Both the position numbers and the translations under genes were made by a program. A DNA stretch of 64,000 nt from Microbacterium sp. zg-Y625 (GTDB lineage: Bacteria; Actinomycetota; Actinomycetes; Actinomycetales; Microbacteriaceae). Every line of letters starts with the position of its first letter. The stretch's first letter is position 1. Location of the stretch: NCBI RefSeq assembly GCF_030246925.1, contig NZ_CP126740.1, forward strand, positions 1,984,001-2,048,000, given 5' to 3'. The notes beneath the pieces were generated by a model. That model made no database searches, was not told where the DNA came from, and was given only the letters and a program-made list of their open reading frames with translations. This document shows positions 58,123 to 64,000 of the stretch, piece after piece.

Positions 58123-59040
58123 TCAGATGAGGCCGTTCTCCTCGAGCCATGCAGTGGCGATGGCCTCGCTCGACTGCTCGTCCTCGGTGCTCTTCACGTT
58201 CAGCGCGACCAGTCCCTCGGGCGTGAGCGCGGCGCTGATGGGGTCGATGACCTCGGCCAGCTCGTCGGCGAGTTCTTCGTTGACGAGCGGGACGACGTTG
58301 GAAGCGAGGAACAGGCCCTCGGGATCCTCCAGCACGACGAGGTCCTGAGTCTGGATGCGCGGGTCGGCGGTGAAGACGTTGGCGACGTCGACCTCACCGG
58401 CCGTGAGCGCCTCGACGCTCGTGTCACCGGTGCCCTCGAAGACCACGTCCTCCACCCCGTACGTCTCGGCCAGGCCCGAGCGCCCGTACGGCCGCTCGGC
58501 TAGCTCGGGCGGCCCGCCCACCGTCAGCGTGCCGTCGATGCCGGCGAGGTCGGCGATGGAGGTGAGGCCGTTCTCGTCGGCGTAGGCCGCGGTCACCGTG
58601 TAGGAATCCTGGTCGGTTGCCTCGGACTGCTCGAGCACCGTCAGCCCGTCCGGAAGGGCTTCCACCAGCGCCCCGTACACGTCGTCGGCCGTGCGCGCCG
58701 TCGTCTCGGGGTCGTAGTACTGCAGCAGGTTGCCGGTGTACTCGGGGAAGAGAGTGATCGCGCCGCTCTCGATCTCGGGCATGTAGGCGTCCCGCTGGCC
58801 GATGTTGAACGAGCGCTCCACCGTGTAGCCGGCATCCTCCAGAGCCTGCGCGTAGATCTCGGCGATGATCTCGTTGGAGTAGTAGGCCTGCGAGCCGATG
58901 ACGATGGTCTCGTTGTCGGTCGTGTCGCCCGCCTCGGGATCGAGCGGATCGGCGGTCGCGCAGCCGACGAAGGCGACGGCGGCGAACGCCAGGGCGGTGG
59001 CGCCGGCGACCAGGCGGCGCGGGATGCGTGCAGTGGACAT
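58123..59040 (-). CDS. glycine betaine/osmoprotectant ABC transporter substrate-binding lipoprotein
   Basis: 305 residues. Lipoprotein signal with lipobox AFVGC (C27). The OpuAC-type domain begins ETIVIGSQAYYSNEIIAEIYAQALEDAGYTVER, typical of OpuCC/ProX-like proteins that bind betaine, choline or carnitine. IESGAITLFPEYTGNLLQYY lines the ligand cage region with aromatic residues. It is the last gene of the five-gene minus-strand cluster, 22 bp after the second permease. The precise ligand is unknown. Confidence 0.92.
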   Translation of the reverse strand: MSTARIPRRLVAGATALAFAAVAFVGCATADPLDPEAGDTTDNETIVIGSQAYYSNEIIAEIYAQALEDAGYTVERSFNIGQRDAYMPEIESGAITLFPEYTGNLLQYYDPETTARTADDVYGALVEALPDGLTVLEQSEATDQDSYTVTAAYADENGLTSIADLAGIDGTLTVGGPPELAERPYGRSGLAETYGVEDVVFEGTGDTSVEALTAGEVDVANVFTADPRIQTQDLVVLEDPEGLFLASNVVPLVNEELADELAEVIDPISAALTPEGLVALNVKSTEDEQSSEAIATAWLEENGLI

Positions 59041-59062
59041 GGTGTCTCCTCGGTGGGATCGA

Positions 59063-59803
59063 TCAGGACGGGACAGGAGTGCGGGCGGCGGCGTTCCGCC
59101 CCGACGGTGCGCGGGTGGTGGTGCGGGCGCTGCGGCCGGCGCGCAGGCCCCGGGGCACCGCGACGCGCTGCAGGACCGCGAAGAGCAGATCCAGCAGCAG
59201 GGCGAGGCCGATCACCAGCAGCGCGCCGCCGAGCACCATCTCGTAACGGCGCAGGGGGATGCCGGCGATGATGTACTGCCCCAGGCCACCCAGGTTGACG
59301 TACGCGGCGATCGTGACCGTGGCCACCACCTGGAGCGTCGCCGACCGCAGGCCGGCCACCAGCAGCGGCAGCCCGAGCGGCGCCTCGATGCGCCACAGCA
59401 CCTGCCAGCCCGTCATGCCCATCGCGCGCCCGGCGTCGCGCACGGCGGGGTCGATCGCCTCGACGCCGGCGTAGGCGCCGGCGAGGATCGACGGGATCGC
59501 CAGCAGCACAAACGTGACCACCGCCGCCTCCGGCCGGTTCAGCACCCCGAAGAGCAGCACCAGCAGGATCAGCAAACCGAACGACGGCACGGCGCGCGCA
59601 GCGCCCGAGACGGTGACGGCGAGTTCCCGGCCGCGGCCGGTGTGGCCGATGAGCCACCCGAGCGGCACCGCCACGGCGGCGGCGAGGACGACGGACATGA
59701 CGGTGAAGAGCAGGTGCACGCCGATGGCCGTGCCGATGGCGCCGCTTCCCGTCCACTGCTCGGGGGCGACGATCCAGGCGAGGGCGTCGAGGAAGAGGTT
59801 CAT
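59063..59803 (-). CDS. osmoprotectant-type ABC transporter permease (second)
   Basis: 246 residues with five or six transmembrane helices and the binding-protein-dependent permease (EAA) loop DAGRAMGMTGWQVLWRIEAPLGLPLLVAGLR. It resembles OpuCD/ProW-type permeases. The C-terminus is basic and Arg/Thr-rich (GRSARTTTRAPSGRNAAART). ATG 59803 overlaps the preceding permease stop by ATGA, so translation is coupled. It works with the ATPase at 60483, the permease at 59800 and the binding protein at 58123. Confidence 0.92.
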   Translation of the reverse strand: MNLFLDALAWIVAPEQWTGSGAIGTAIGVHLLFTVMSVVLAAAVAVPLGWLIGHTGRGRELAVTVSGAARAVPSFGLLILLVLLFGVLNRPEAAVVTFVLLAIPSILAGAYAGVEAIDPAVRDAGRAMGMTGWQVLWRIEAPLGLPLLVAGLRSATLQVVATVTIAAYVNLGGLGQYIIAGIPLRRYEMVLGGALLVIGLALLLDLLFAVLQRVAVPRGLRAGRSARTTTRAPSGRNAAARTPVPS

Positions 59804-60486
59804 GCCGGCGCCTCCGCGGTGCGCAGCGCCCGGCGGGCCCGAGCGGCGGGCGTGGCGGCGCGGCTCCACGGCATGAGCAGGCGACCGGCCACGACGAGCA
59901 GCAGGTCGATGACGACGGCGATGAGCATGACCGCGACGATGCCGGCGAGCACCTCCGGGACGATACGCCGCTGCAGACCGTTGGTGAAGAGGTAGCCGAG
60001 GTTTGTGACGCCGATGAGCACGCCCACCGTCGCCAGCGACACCGTGCTGACGGCGGCGACACGCAGGCCCGCGAGGATCACGGGGCCCGCCAGCGGCAGG
60101 TCGACCCCCCAGAAGCGCCTGGCCGACCCGTACCCCATGGCCACGGCCGCCAACCGGGCGTCGGGGTCGACCGCGTCGAAGCCGTCGGCGACCGACCGGG
60201 TCAGCAGCGCGACGGCGTACAGCGTCAGGGCGACCAGCAGATTGACCTCGCTGAGGAAACTGACTCCGAGGATGCCGGGCAGCAGCGCCAGCAACGCCAG
60301 CGACGGGATCGTGTAGAGCAGTCCGCTGAGGGTCAGGAGCGCGCCGCGCAGCAGGCGGTAGCGCCACGCCACCCAGCCGAGCGGCACGGCGAGCACCAGC
60401 CCGACGACGATCGGGACGACGCTCTGCCGCACGTGTTCGAGCGACAGCGCCGCGATGAGCCCGAGGTTGTCGATGACCCAGTTCAC
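59800..60486 (-). CDS. osmoprotectant-type ABC transporter permease (first)
   Basis: 228 residues, about six transmembrane helices. The EAA loop reads DARLAAVAMGYGSARRFWGVDLPLAGPVILAGLRVA. N-terminal LSLEHVRQSVVPIVVGLVLAVPLGWVAWRY matches OpuCB-like permeases. The GTG start overlaps the ATPase stop by GTGA and the 3' end overlaps the second permease by ATGA, a tightly coupled operon. It forms a heterodimeric channel with the product at 59063. Confidence 0.92.
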   Translation of the reverse strand: MNWVIDNLGLIAALSLEHVRQSVVPIVVGLVLAVPLGWVAWRYRLLRGALLTLSGLLYTIPSLALLALLPGILGVSFLSEVNLLVALTLYAVALLTRSVADGFDAVDPDARLAAVAMGYGSARRFWGVDLPLAGPVILAGLRVAAVSTVSLATVGVLIGVTNLGYLFTNGLQRRIVPEVLAGIVAVMLIAVVIDLLLVVAGRLLMPWSRAATPAARARRALRTAEAPA

Positions 60487-61220
60487 GGCGCGCGACGCTC
60501 CCGCGCGCCGACGAAGGCCTCGACGAACGGCGAAGCGGGATTGCGGCGGATGTCGTCGGCGGAGCCCTGCTGGGCAATGCGGGCCCCGCGCTCGAGGATC
60601 ACGATCTGGTCGCCGAGGAAGAAGGCCTCCTCGATGTCGTGCGTGACGAAGACGATCGTCTTGCCGATGTCGCGCTGCAGGCGGATGAGCTCGTCCTGCA
60701 GCTCGGTGCGGACGATCGGGTCGACGGCGCCGAACGGCTCGTCCATGAGGAGGATGTTCGGTTCGGCGGCGAGCGCCCGCGCCACGCCGACGCGCTGCTG
60801 CTGCCCTCCGGAGAGCTGGCTGGGATAGCGGTCGGCCATCGCGACGTCGAGGCCCACGGTGCCCATCAGCTCCAGCGCCCGCTCGCGGGCTTCACCTCGG
60901 GCGACGCCGTTCAGGCGCGGCACGGTGGCGATGTTGGCGGCGACGGTGAGGTGCGGCAGCAGACCGGAGTTCTGCATGACGTAGCCGATGCTGCGGCGCA
61001 GCTGCACCGGGGCGCGCCCTGCGATGTCTTCGCCGTCGATGGTGATCGTGCCCGACGAGGGCTCGACCATGCGGTTGATCATGCGCAGCAGCGTGGTCTT
61101 GCCGCACCCGGAGGATCCGACGAACACCGTCGTCTGTCTGGGCGGGATGACCAGGGAGAAGTCGTCCACCGCCCGGGTGCCGTCGGGGAAGGACTTGGAG
61201 ACCCCGCGGAACTCGATCAC
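60483..61220 (-). CDS. osmoprotectant-type ABC transporter ATP-binding protein
   Basis: 245 residues, one ABC domain. Walker A VGSSGCGKTT, Q-loop YVMQNSGLLPHLTV, signature LSGGQQQRVGVARAL, Walker B ILLMDEPFGAVDP and switch histidine VTHDIEEAF. The sequence follows OpuCA/ProV more than amino-acid transporters, though the C-terminal CBS domains found in OpuCA are absent. GTG 61220 lies one base after the DUF427 stop. Drives uptake through the two permeases downstream. Confidence 0.93.
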   Translation of the reverse strand: MIEFRGVSKSFPDGTRAVDDFSLVIPPRQTTVFVGSSGCGKTTLLRMINRMVEPSSGTITIDGEDIAGRAPVQLRRSIGYVMQNSGLLPHLTVAANIATVPRLNGVARGEARERALELMGTVGLDVAMADRYPSQLSGGQQQRVGVARALAAEPNILLMDEPFGAVDPIVRTELQDELIRLQRDIGKTIVFVTHDIEEAFFLGDQIVILERGARIAQQGSADDIRRNPASPFVEAFVGARERRAP

Positions 61221-61221
61221 G

Positions 61222-61512
61222 TCAGGCGCCGACCTGGACGTCCTGCCAGAACGCGACGTACCCGGAGAAGTCCTGGCCGACCCGTTCGATCGACCCCGGC
61301 TTGGGATCGGGGTACGCGAACGCGTTGTCGGCGTGCCCGTCGACGTCGTAGTACTGGCACTCCCCCTTCCACGCGCAGGTGTACGGGGTGTCGCTCGGGG
61401 TGAGGAGATCCCAGTTCACGCTCGCGGGCGGGAAGTACCAGTTGCCCTCGATGCGGATGAGGTCGGTCTCGTCGGCATCCGCGATGACCGTGTCGCCCAG
61501 TCGTGCTTGCAT
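61222..61512 (-). CDS. DUF427 domain protein
   Basis: 96 residues. The family is recognised from GDTVIADADETDLIRIEGNWYFPPASVNWDLLTPSDTPYTCAWKGECQYYDV and DPKPGSIERVGQDFSGYVAFW. DUF427 is a small beta-rich domain of unknown function, with several conserved aromatic residues and a C-x-W-K-G-x-C motif. ATG 61512 starts the unit. It is followed one base later by the ABC ATPase gene, so it probably belongs to the transporter operon, an association I cannot explain. Confidence 0.9.
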   Translation of the reverse strand: MQARLGDTVIADADETDLIRIEGNWYFPPASVNWDLLTPSDTPYTCAWKGECQYYDVDGHADNAFAYPDPKPGSIERVGQDFSGYVAFWQDVQVGA

Positions 61513-61603
61513 GGCCGCTCCCTCGGTGGGTGAGCGTCAAGGGTAACGCCGGGTTCCGACACGCACGCGGTCTTGCACGGACCGCCCGCGTGCACTAGCG
61601 CGA

Positions 61604-62926
61604 TCAGTACCAGAGACTCAGCCGCGGAGCGACCTGCCACGAGAGCGACCGCGCGAACGCCACCGCATCGCCCGTCTGCACGAGTCCGGCGCGTGCGAGC
61701 GTGACCGGCGACACTCCGCCCAGGTACAGCGCGGAAAGCTCCCGGATGCCGATGCTCACGGCCACCGCATCCGTCGAGGGCCCCGCGGGGTGCGCGGACA
61801 CCGTGGCGCGGCCGTCGCTTCCGATGTCGAGCAGATAGCGGCCACCGGCGATCTCGAGCGGGTCGGTGACCTCGAGCGAGAACCGGCCCGGGGCCGCGTA
61901 CGTGCGGGCCTGCAGGGCGGCGGGCACGTCGAGGATGCGCAGGTACTGGTGGTCGCGCACGGTGACCTTCGCCGCCCGCTGGTCCTCGATCATCCACAGC
62001 AGTGGCTCGTCGACCGACAGCTCGTGCGCGGTCACCGTGCTGACGAGGTCGAGTTCGAGGAGGAATCGCCACAGCGCCGCGTACGCGTCGTCGGTCTCGG
62101 TCAGCAGGTACGACACGTGCACGCGCGCCTTCGTGAAGTCCTCGTCGTTACCCGCGACCGTGTACACCGCCAGCCCTCGCACCTCCCCCGCGGGGTCGGC
62201 GTACTGCACGGCGCGTACCTTGCCGCCGTCCTTCTCGTCGGGCCGGGTGCCCGCGAAACGCTCCCAGAACTCCCCCGGGACGTCGATCTCGCCGGGCGCC
62301 TCCAAGCGGACGCGGTCGTGCACGACGGGCAGCAGCTCGCGCAGCCGCTGACGGGAGATGAAATCGACGCGGCCCGGTGCCTGGGGCCCCCGCCAGCCGG
62401 CGCGTTTGGTCTCGATCGTCCACGCTGCGGAGGCACCGGCGGGCGCGAAGCCGTAGCGCCCGTAGAGCGTCGACTCGCTGACGGTGAGCATCGCCATCGG
62501 GAGTCCGGCAGCCGCCGCCCCCCGCAGCTCGCCCTCGAGCATCGCCCGGGCGATGCCGCGTCTGCGGTGCGTGGGCGCCACGGTCACCGAGCTGATCGCA
62601 CACGAGGGGATGCCGCGTCCACCGGGCACGGACAGCTCGCCGATCCACGACGAGAGGGTCGCGACCGGCATCTCGGGCATGGGACCCGCCCCGTCGTACA
62701 CACCGGTGAGCCGCCGGTAGGCGGTCAGCGCGCGGTTCGCCGCGATCTGCTCGGCGGTGCGCTCGTCGTTCTGAAAGCCGCGCGCGGCGGCCTGCAGCCA
62801 CGCGGCGTAGTCGGCGCTCCCTGCGTGCGAGACCGTGCGGTACTGCAGGTCGCGAACGGCCAGAGCCGCTCGGGATCGCTGGTCGACAGGTGCGTCATGC
62901 CAGACGGTGTTGTTCACGGTGCCCAT
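61604..62926 (-). CDS. Eis-like GNAT N-acetyltransferase
   Basis: 440 residues, the three-domain layout of the Eis family. The N-terminal GNAT domain has the acetyl-CoA loop VAPTHRRRGIARAMLEGEL and LYGRYGFAPA. A second GNAT-like domain follows, then a C-terminal sterol-carrier-like domain (RTYAAPGRFSLEVTDPLEIAGGRYLLDI). The free C-terminal carboxylate (…SLWY) usually serves as catalytic base. Mycobacterial Eis acetylates aminoglycosides and proteins, but environmental homologues have unknown substrates. ATG 62926 has GAGGGA upstream. It lies 18 bp after ispE and is probably co-transcribed. Confidence 0.9.
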   Translation of the reverse strand: MGTVNNTVWHDAPVDQRSRAALAVRDLQYRTVSHAGSADYAAWLQAAARGFQNDERTAEQIAANRALTAYRRLTGVYDGAGPMPEMPVATLSSWIGELSVPGGRGIPSCAISSVTVAPTHRRRGIARAMLEGELRGAAAAGLPMAMLTVSESTLYGRYGFAPAGASAAWTIETKRAGWRGPQAPGRVDFISRQRLRELLPVVHDRVRLEAPGEIDVPGEFWERFAGTRPDEKDGGKVRAVQYADPAGEVRGLAVYTVAGNDEDFTKARVHVSYLLTETDDAYAALWRFLLELDLVSTVTAHELSVDEPLLWMIEDQRAAKVTVRDHQYLRILDVPAALQARTYAAPGRFSLEVTDPLEIAGGRYLLDIGSDGRATVSAHPAGPSTDAVAVSIGIRELSALYLGGVSPVTLARAGLVQTGDAVAFARSLSWQVAPRLSLWY

Positions 62927-62944
62927 CGCTCCCTCGTTGTGTCG

Positions 62945-63877
62945 TCAGCCGACGAGGCGCGCGCCGGGGACCGGCCCGTGCACCGTCATCGCGTCGTAGC
63001 CGGTGGCGCTCAGAGCAGTGCGCAGCTGCCTCGCCGAATCCGGGTCGCCCGCCAGGAACGCCACGGTGGGTCCGGAGCCGGAGACGAGTCCCGCCAGTGC
63101 ACCCAGGCCGCACCCCAGGTCGCGCAGCGCGGTCAGCTCGGGGCGCAGCGAGAAGGCGGCATCCTGCAGGTCGTTGCGCACCGCCGCGGCGACGGCCGCG
63201 GCATCGCCGGTGCGCAGCGCCTGCAGCACGGCCGGGTCGACGTCGGGCGCCGCCGTCGGCGGCGAGATGTCGGGGGCGTTGCGCTCGCGCAGCCGATCGA
63301 GCTCGCGATAGACCTCCGGGGTGGAAAGCCCCGCCGGGTTCGTCACGATGACCCAGTCCATCCGTCCCCGCGCGAGCGCGGGACTCAGCTGGTCCCCCCG
63401 CCCGGTGCCGACGGCGGTGCCGCCCATGAGGGCGAAGGGCACGTCGGCTCCCAGGCGTGCGGCCAGGCGGTGCAGCCGTGCGGCGGACAGGCCGGCATCC
63501 CACAGCGCATCGCATGCCACCAGCGCCGCCGCGGCATCGGCGGAGCCGCCGCCCATGCCGCCGGCGACGGGAACGCCCTTGCGCACCTCGAGGTGCACCC
63601 CGCCGTCGTAGCCGATCTCACCGGCGAGGAGGCGCGCCGCCCGTACCGCGAGGTTGCGGTCGTCGACCGGGACCCCGGCGACGTCGACGACGCCCTCGAC
63701 CGAGATCGTGAAGTCGTCGGCGTGCGTGGCGTAGACGTCCTCGTACGCCGAGACGGCCTGGTACACCGACGCGACGTCGTGGTAGCCGTCGTCCTGCACG
63801 TCGCCGACTTCGAAGAAGACGTTGATCTTGCCGGGAGCCCGAACGTGCACCCGGCGGGACGACGCGGCCGGACTCAC
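62945..63877 (-). CDS. ispE: 4-diphosphocytidyl-2-C-methyl-D-erythritol kinase
   Basis: 310 residues, GHMP kinase of the non-mevalonate isoprenoid pathway. Motif 1 VRAPGKINVFFEVGDVQDDGYHDVASVYQAV carries the substrate-binding lysine. The ATP loop is VPVAGGMGGGSADAAAALVA, DVPFALMGGTAVGTGRG contains the catalytic aspartate, and motif 3 is LVSGSGPTVAFLAG. GTG 63877 was chosen because it overlaps the stop of the upstream gene by GTGA, the pattern seen throughout the window. A GTG six codons earlier (63895) is the alternative. Confidence 0.95.
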   Translation of the reverse strand: MSPAASSRRVHVRAPGKINVFFEVGDVQDDGYHDVASVYQAVSAYEDVYATHADDFTISVEGVVDVAGVPVDDRNLAVRAARLLAGEIGYDGGVHLEVRKGVPVAGGMGGGSADAAAALVACDALWDAGLSAARLHRLAARLGADVPFALMGGTAVGTGRGDQLSPALARGRMDWVIVTNPAGLSTPEVYRELDRLRERNAPDISPPTAAPDVDPAVLQALRTGDAAAVAAAVRNDLQDAAFSLRPELTALRDLGCGLGALAGLVSGSGPTVAFLAGDPDSARQLRTALSATGYDAMTVHGPVPGARLVG

Positions 63878-64000
63878 GAGTCCGCCGACTCCCACATCCC
63901 GGTGTCCATGCCATCGGAAAGGGCGTCGATGCGCTCCAGCTCCTCGGTGTCGAAGGCGGGTCCGGTGACGGCGGCGAGGTTCTCGTCGAGCTGCTCGGGG
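63874..64000 (-). CDS. aldo/keto reductase, C-terminal end
   Basis: Partial gene entering from the right edge, with 41 codons and a stop visible. The tail PEQLDENLAAV, then FDTEELERIDALSDG and a terminal MWESADS, matches the C-terminus of actinobacterial aldo/keto reductases of the MgrA/L-glyceraldehyde-3-phosphate-reductase type. The NADPH-binding and catalytic residues are outside the window. Its stop overlaps the ispE start by GTGA. The family call rests on the tail only. Confidence 0.6.
   Translation of the reverse strand, partial: PEQLDENLAAVTGPAFDTEELERIDALSDGMDTGMWESADS

Overview
The window is a high-GC actinobacterial chromosome segment, most likely from Microbacteriaceae and probably Microbacterium. 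This rests on the strong G/C third-position bias, frequent GTG starts, many 4-bp GTGA/ATGA gene overlaps, tRNAs without encoded CCA, and gene families typical of that group (DUF4307-greA, eno-ftsB-DUF501, tRNA-glmU-prs, rplY-pth-mfd). No rRNA, insertion sequence, prophage or CRISPR array was seen. Coding density is high, and about 55 protein genes and 2 tRNA genes can be supported.

Layout. 1-5.5 kb: the 3' end of a DUF4307 gene, greA, ilvA with an AI-2E-type permease, and an AlkX/AlkZ-like gene overlapping a small membrane-anchored protein. 5.5-12.7 kb, minus strand: a second AlkX-like paralogue, an HtpX-like protease with LemA, a sugar/alditol-oxidase-like flavoprotein with an alanine-racemase-fold enzyme, and a FUSC membrane protein. 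12.7-18.8 kb, minus strand: tRNA-Leu(UAA), NDH-2, a mycosin-like subtilisin, DUF501, an FtsB-like protein, enolase and an O-methyltransferase. 19-24 kb: a DUF4442 protein, a small HTH/membrane gene pair, hisS, mazG and nhaA. 24-28.2 kb: ppc and gdhA. 28.6-34.6 kb: DUF1918, mfd, a small membrane protein, pth and rplY. 34.8-39.6 kb: a gluconate module (GntR/FCD regulator, FGGY kinase, KDPG aldolase, 6-phosphogluconate dehydrogenase). 39.6-42.4 kb: a VanZ-like protein and a two-component system. 42.6-48.2 kb: a flavin electron-transfer module (RnfD-like/FNR fusion, ApbE, FMN-binding lipoprotein) overlapping a P-type ATPase. 48.2-50.8 kb: prs, glmU and tRNA-Gln. 50.8-64 kb: a GH53 galactanase, a MarR regulator, a pseudouridine synthase, an ABC-F ATPase, an osmoprotectant-type ABC transporter with DUF427, an Eis-like acetyltransferase, ispE and the end of an aldo/keto reductase.

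How it fits together. On the minus strand a conserved housekeeping backbone (tRNA-Gln-glmU-prs / rplY-pth-mfd / mazG / eno-ftsB-DUF501) keeps its usual actinobacterial order but is split by inserted modules for central carbon metabolism (ppc, gdhA, gluconate use), sodium/proton exchange and redox/ion transport.

The most unusual signal is non-coding. Arrays of a 20-bp tandem unit with the core CGAGTGAGTAYTCG sit at the 3' ends of four genes in two convergent pairs, always in the sense orientation of the gene they follow. In two of these genes the repeat supplies the stop codon. A fifth, orphan array lies in an upstream region. Several families of 55-80-bp imperfect palindromes also occupy intergenic gaps. 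Other leads are a tRNA-Leu(UAA) with a short variable region, a glmU start codon one nucleotide after the mature tRNA-Gln end, and start-proximal or leader hairpins at ftsB, rplY and nhaA.
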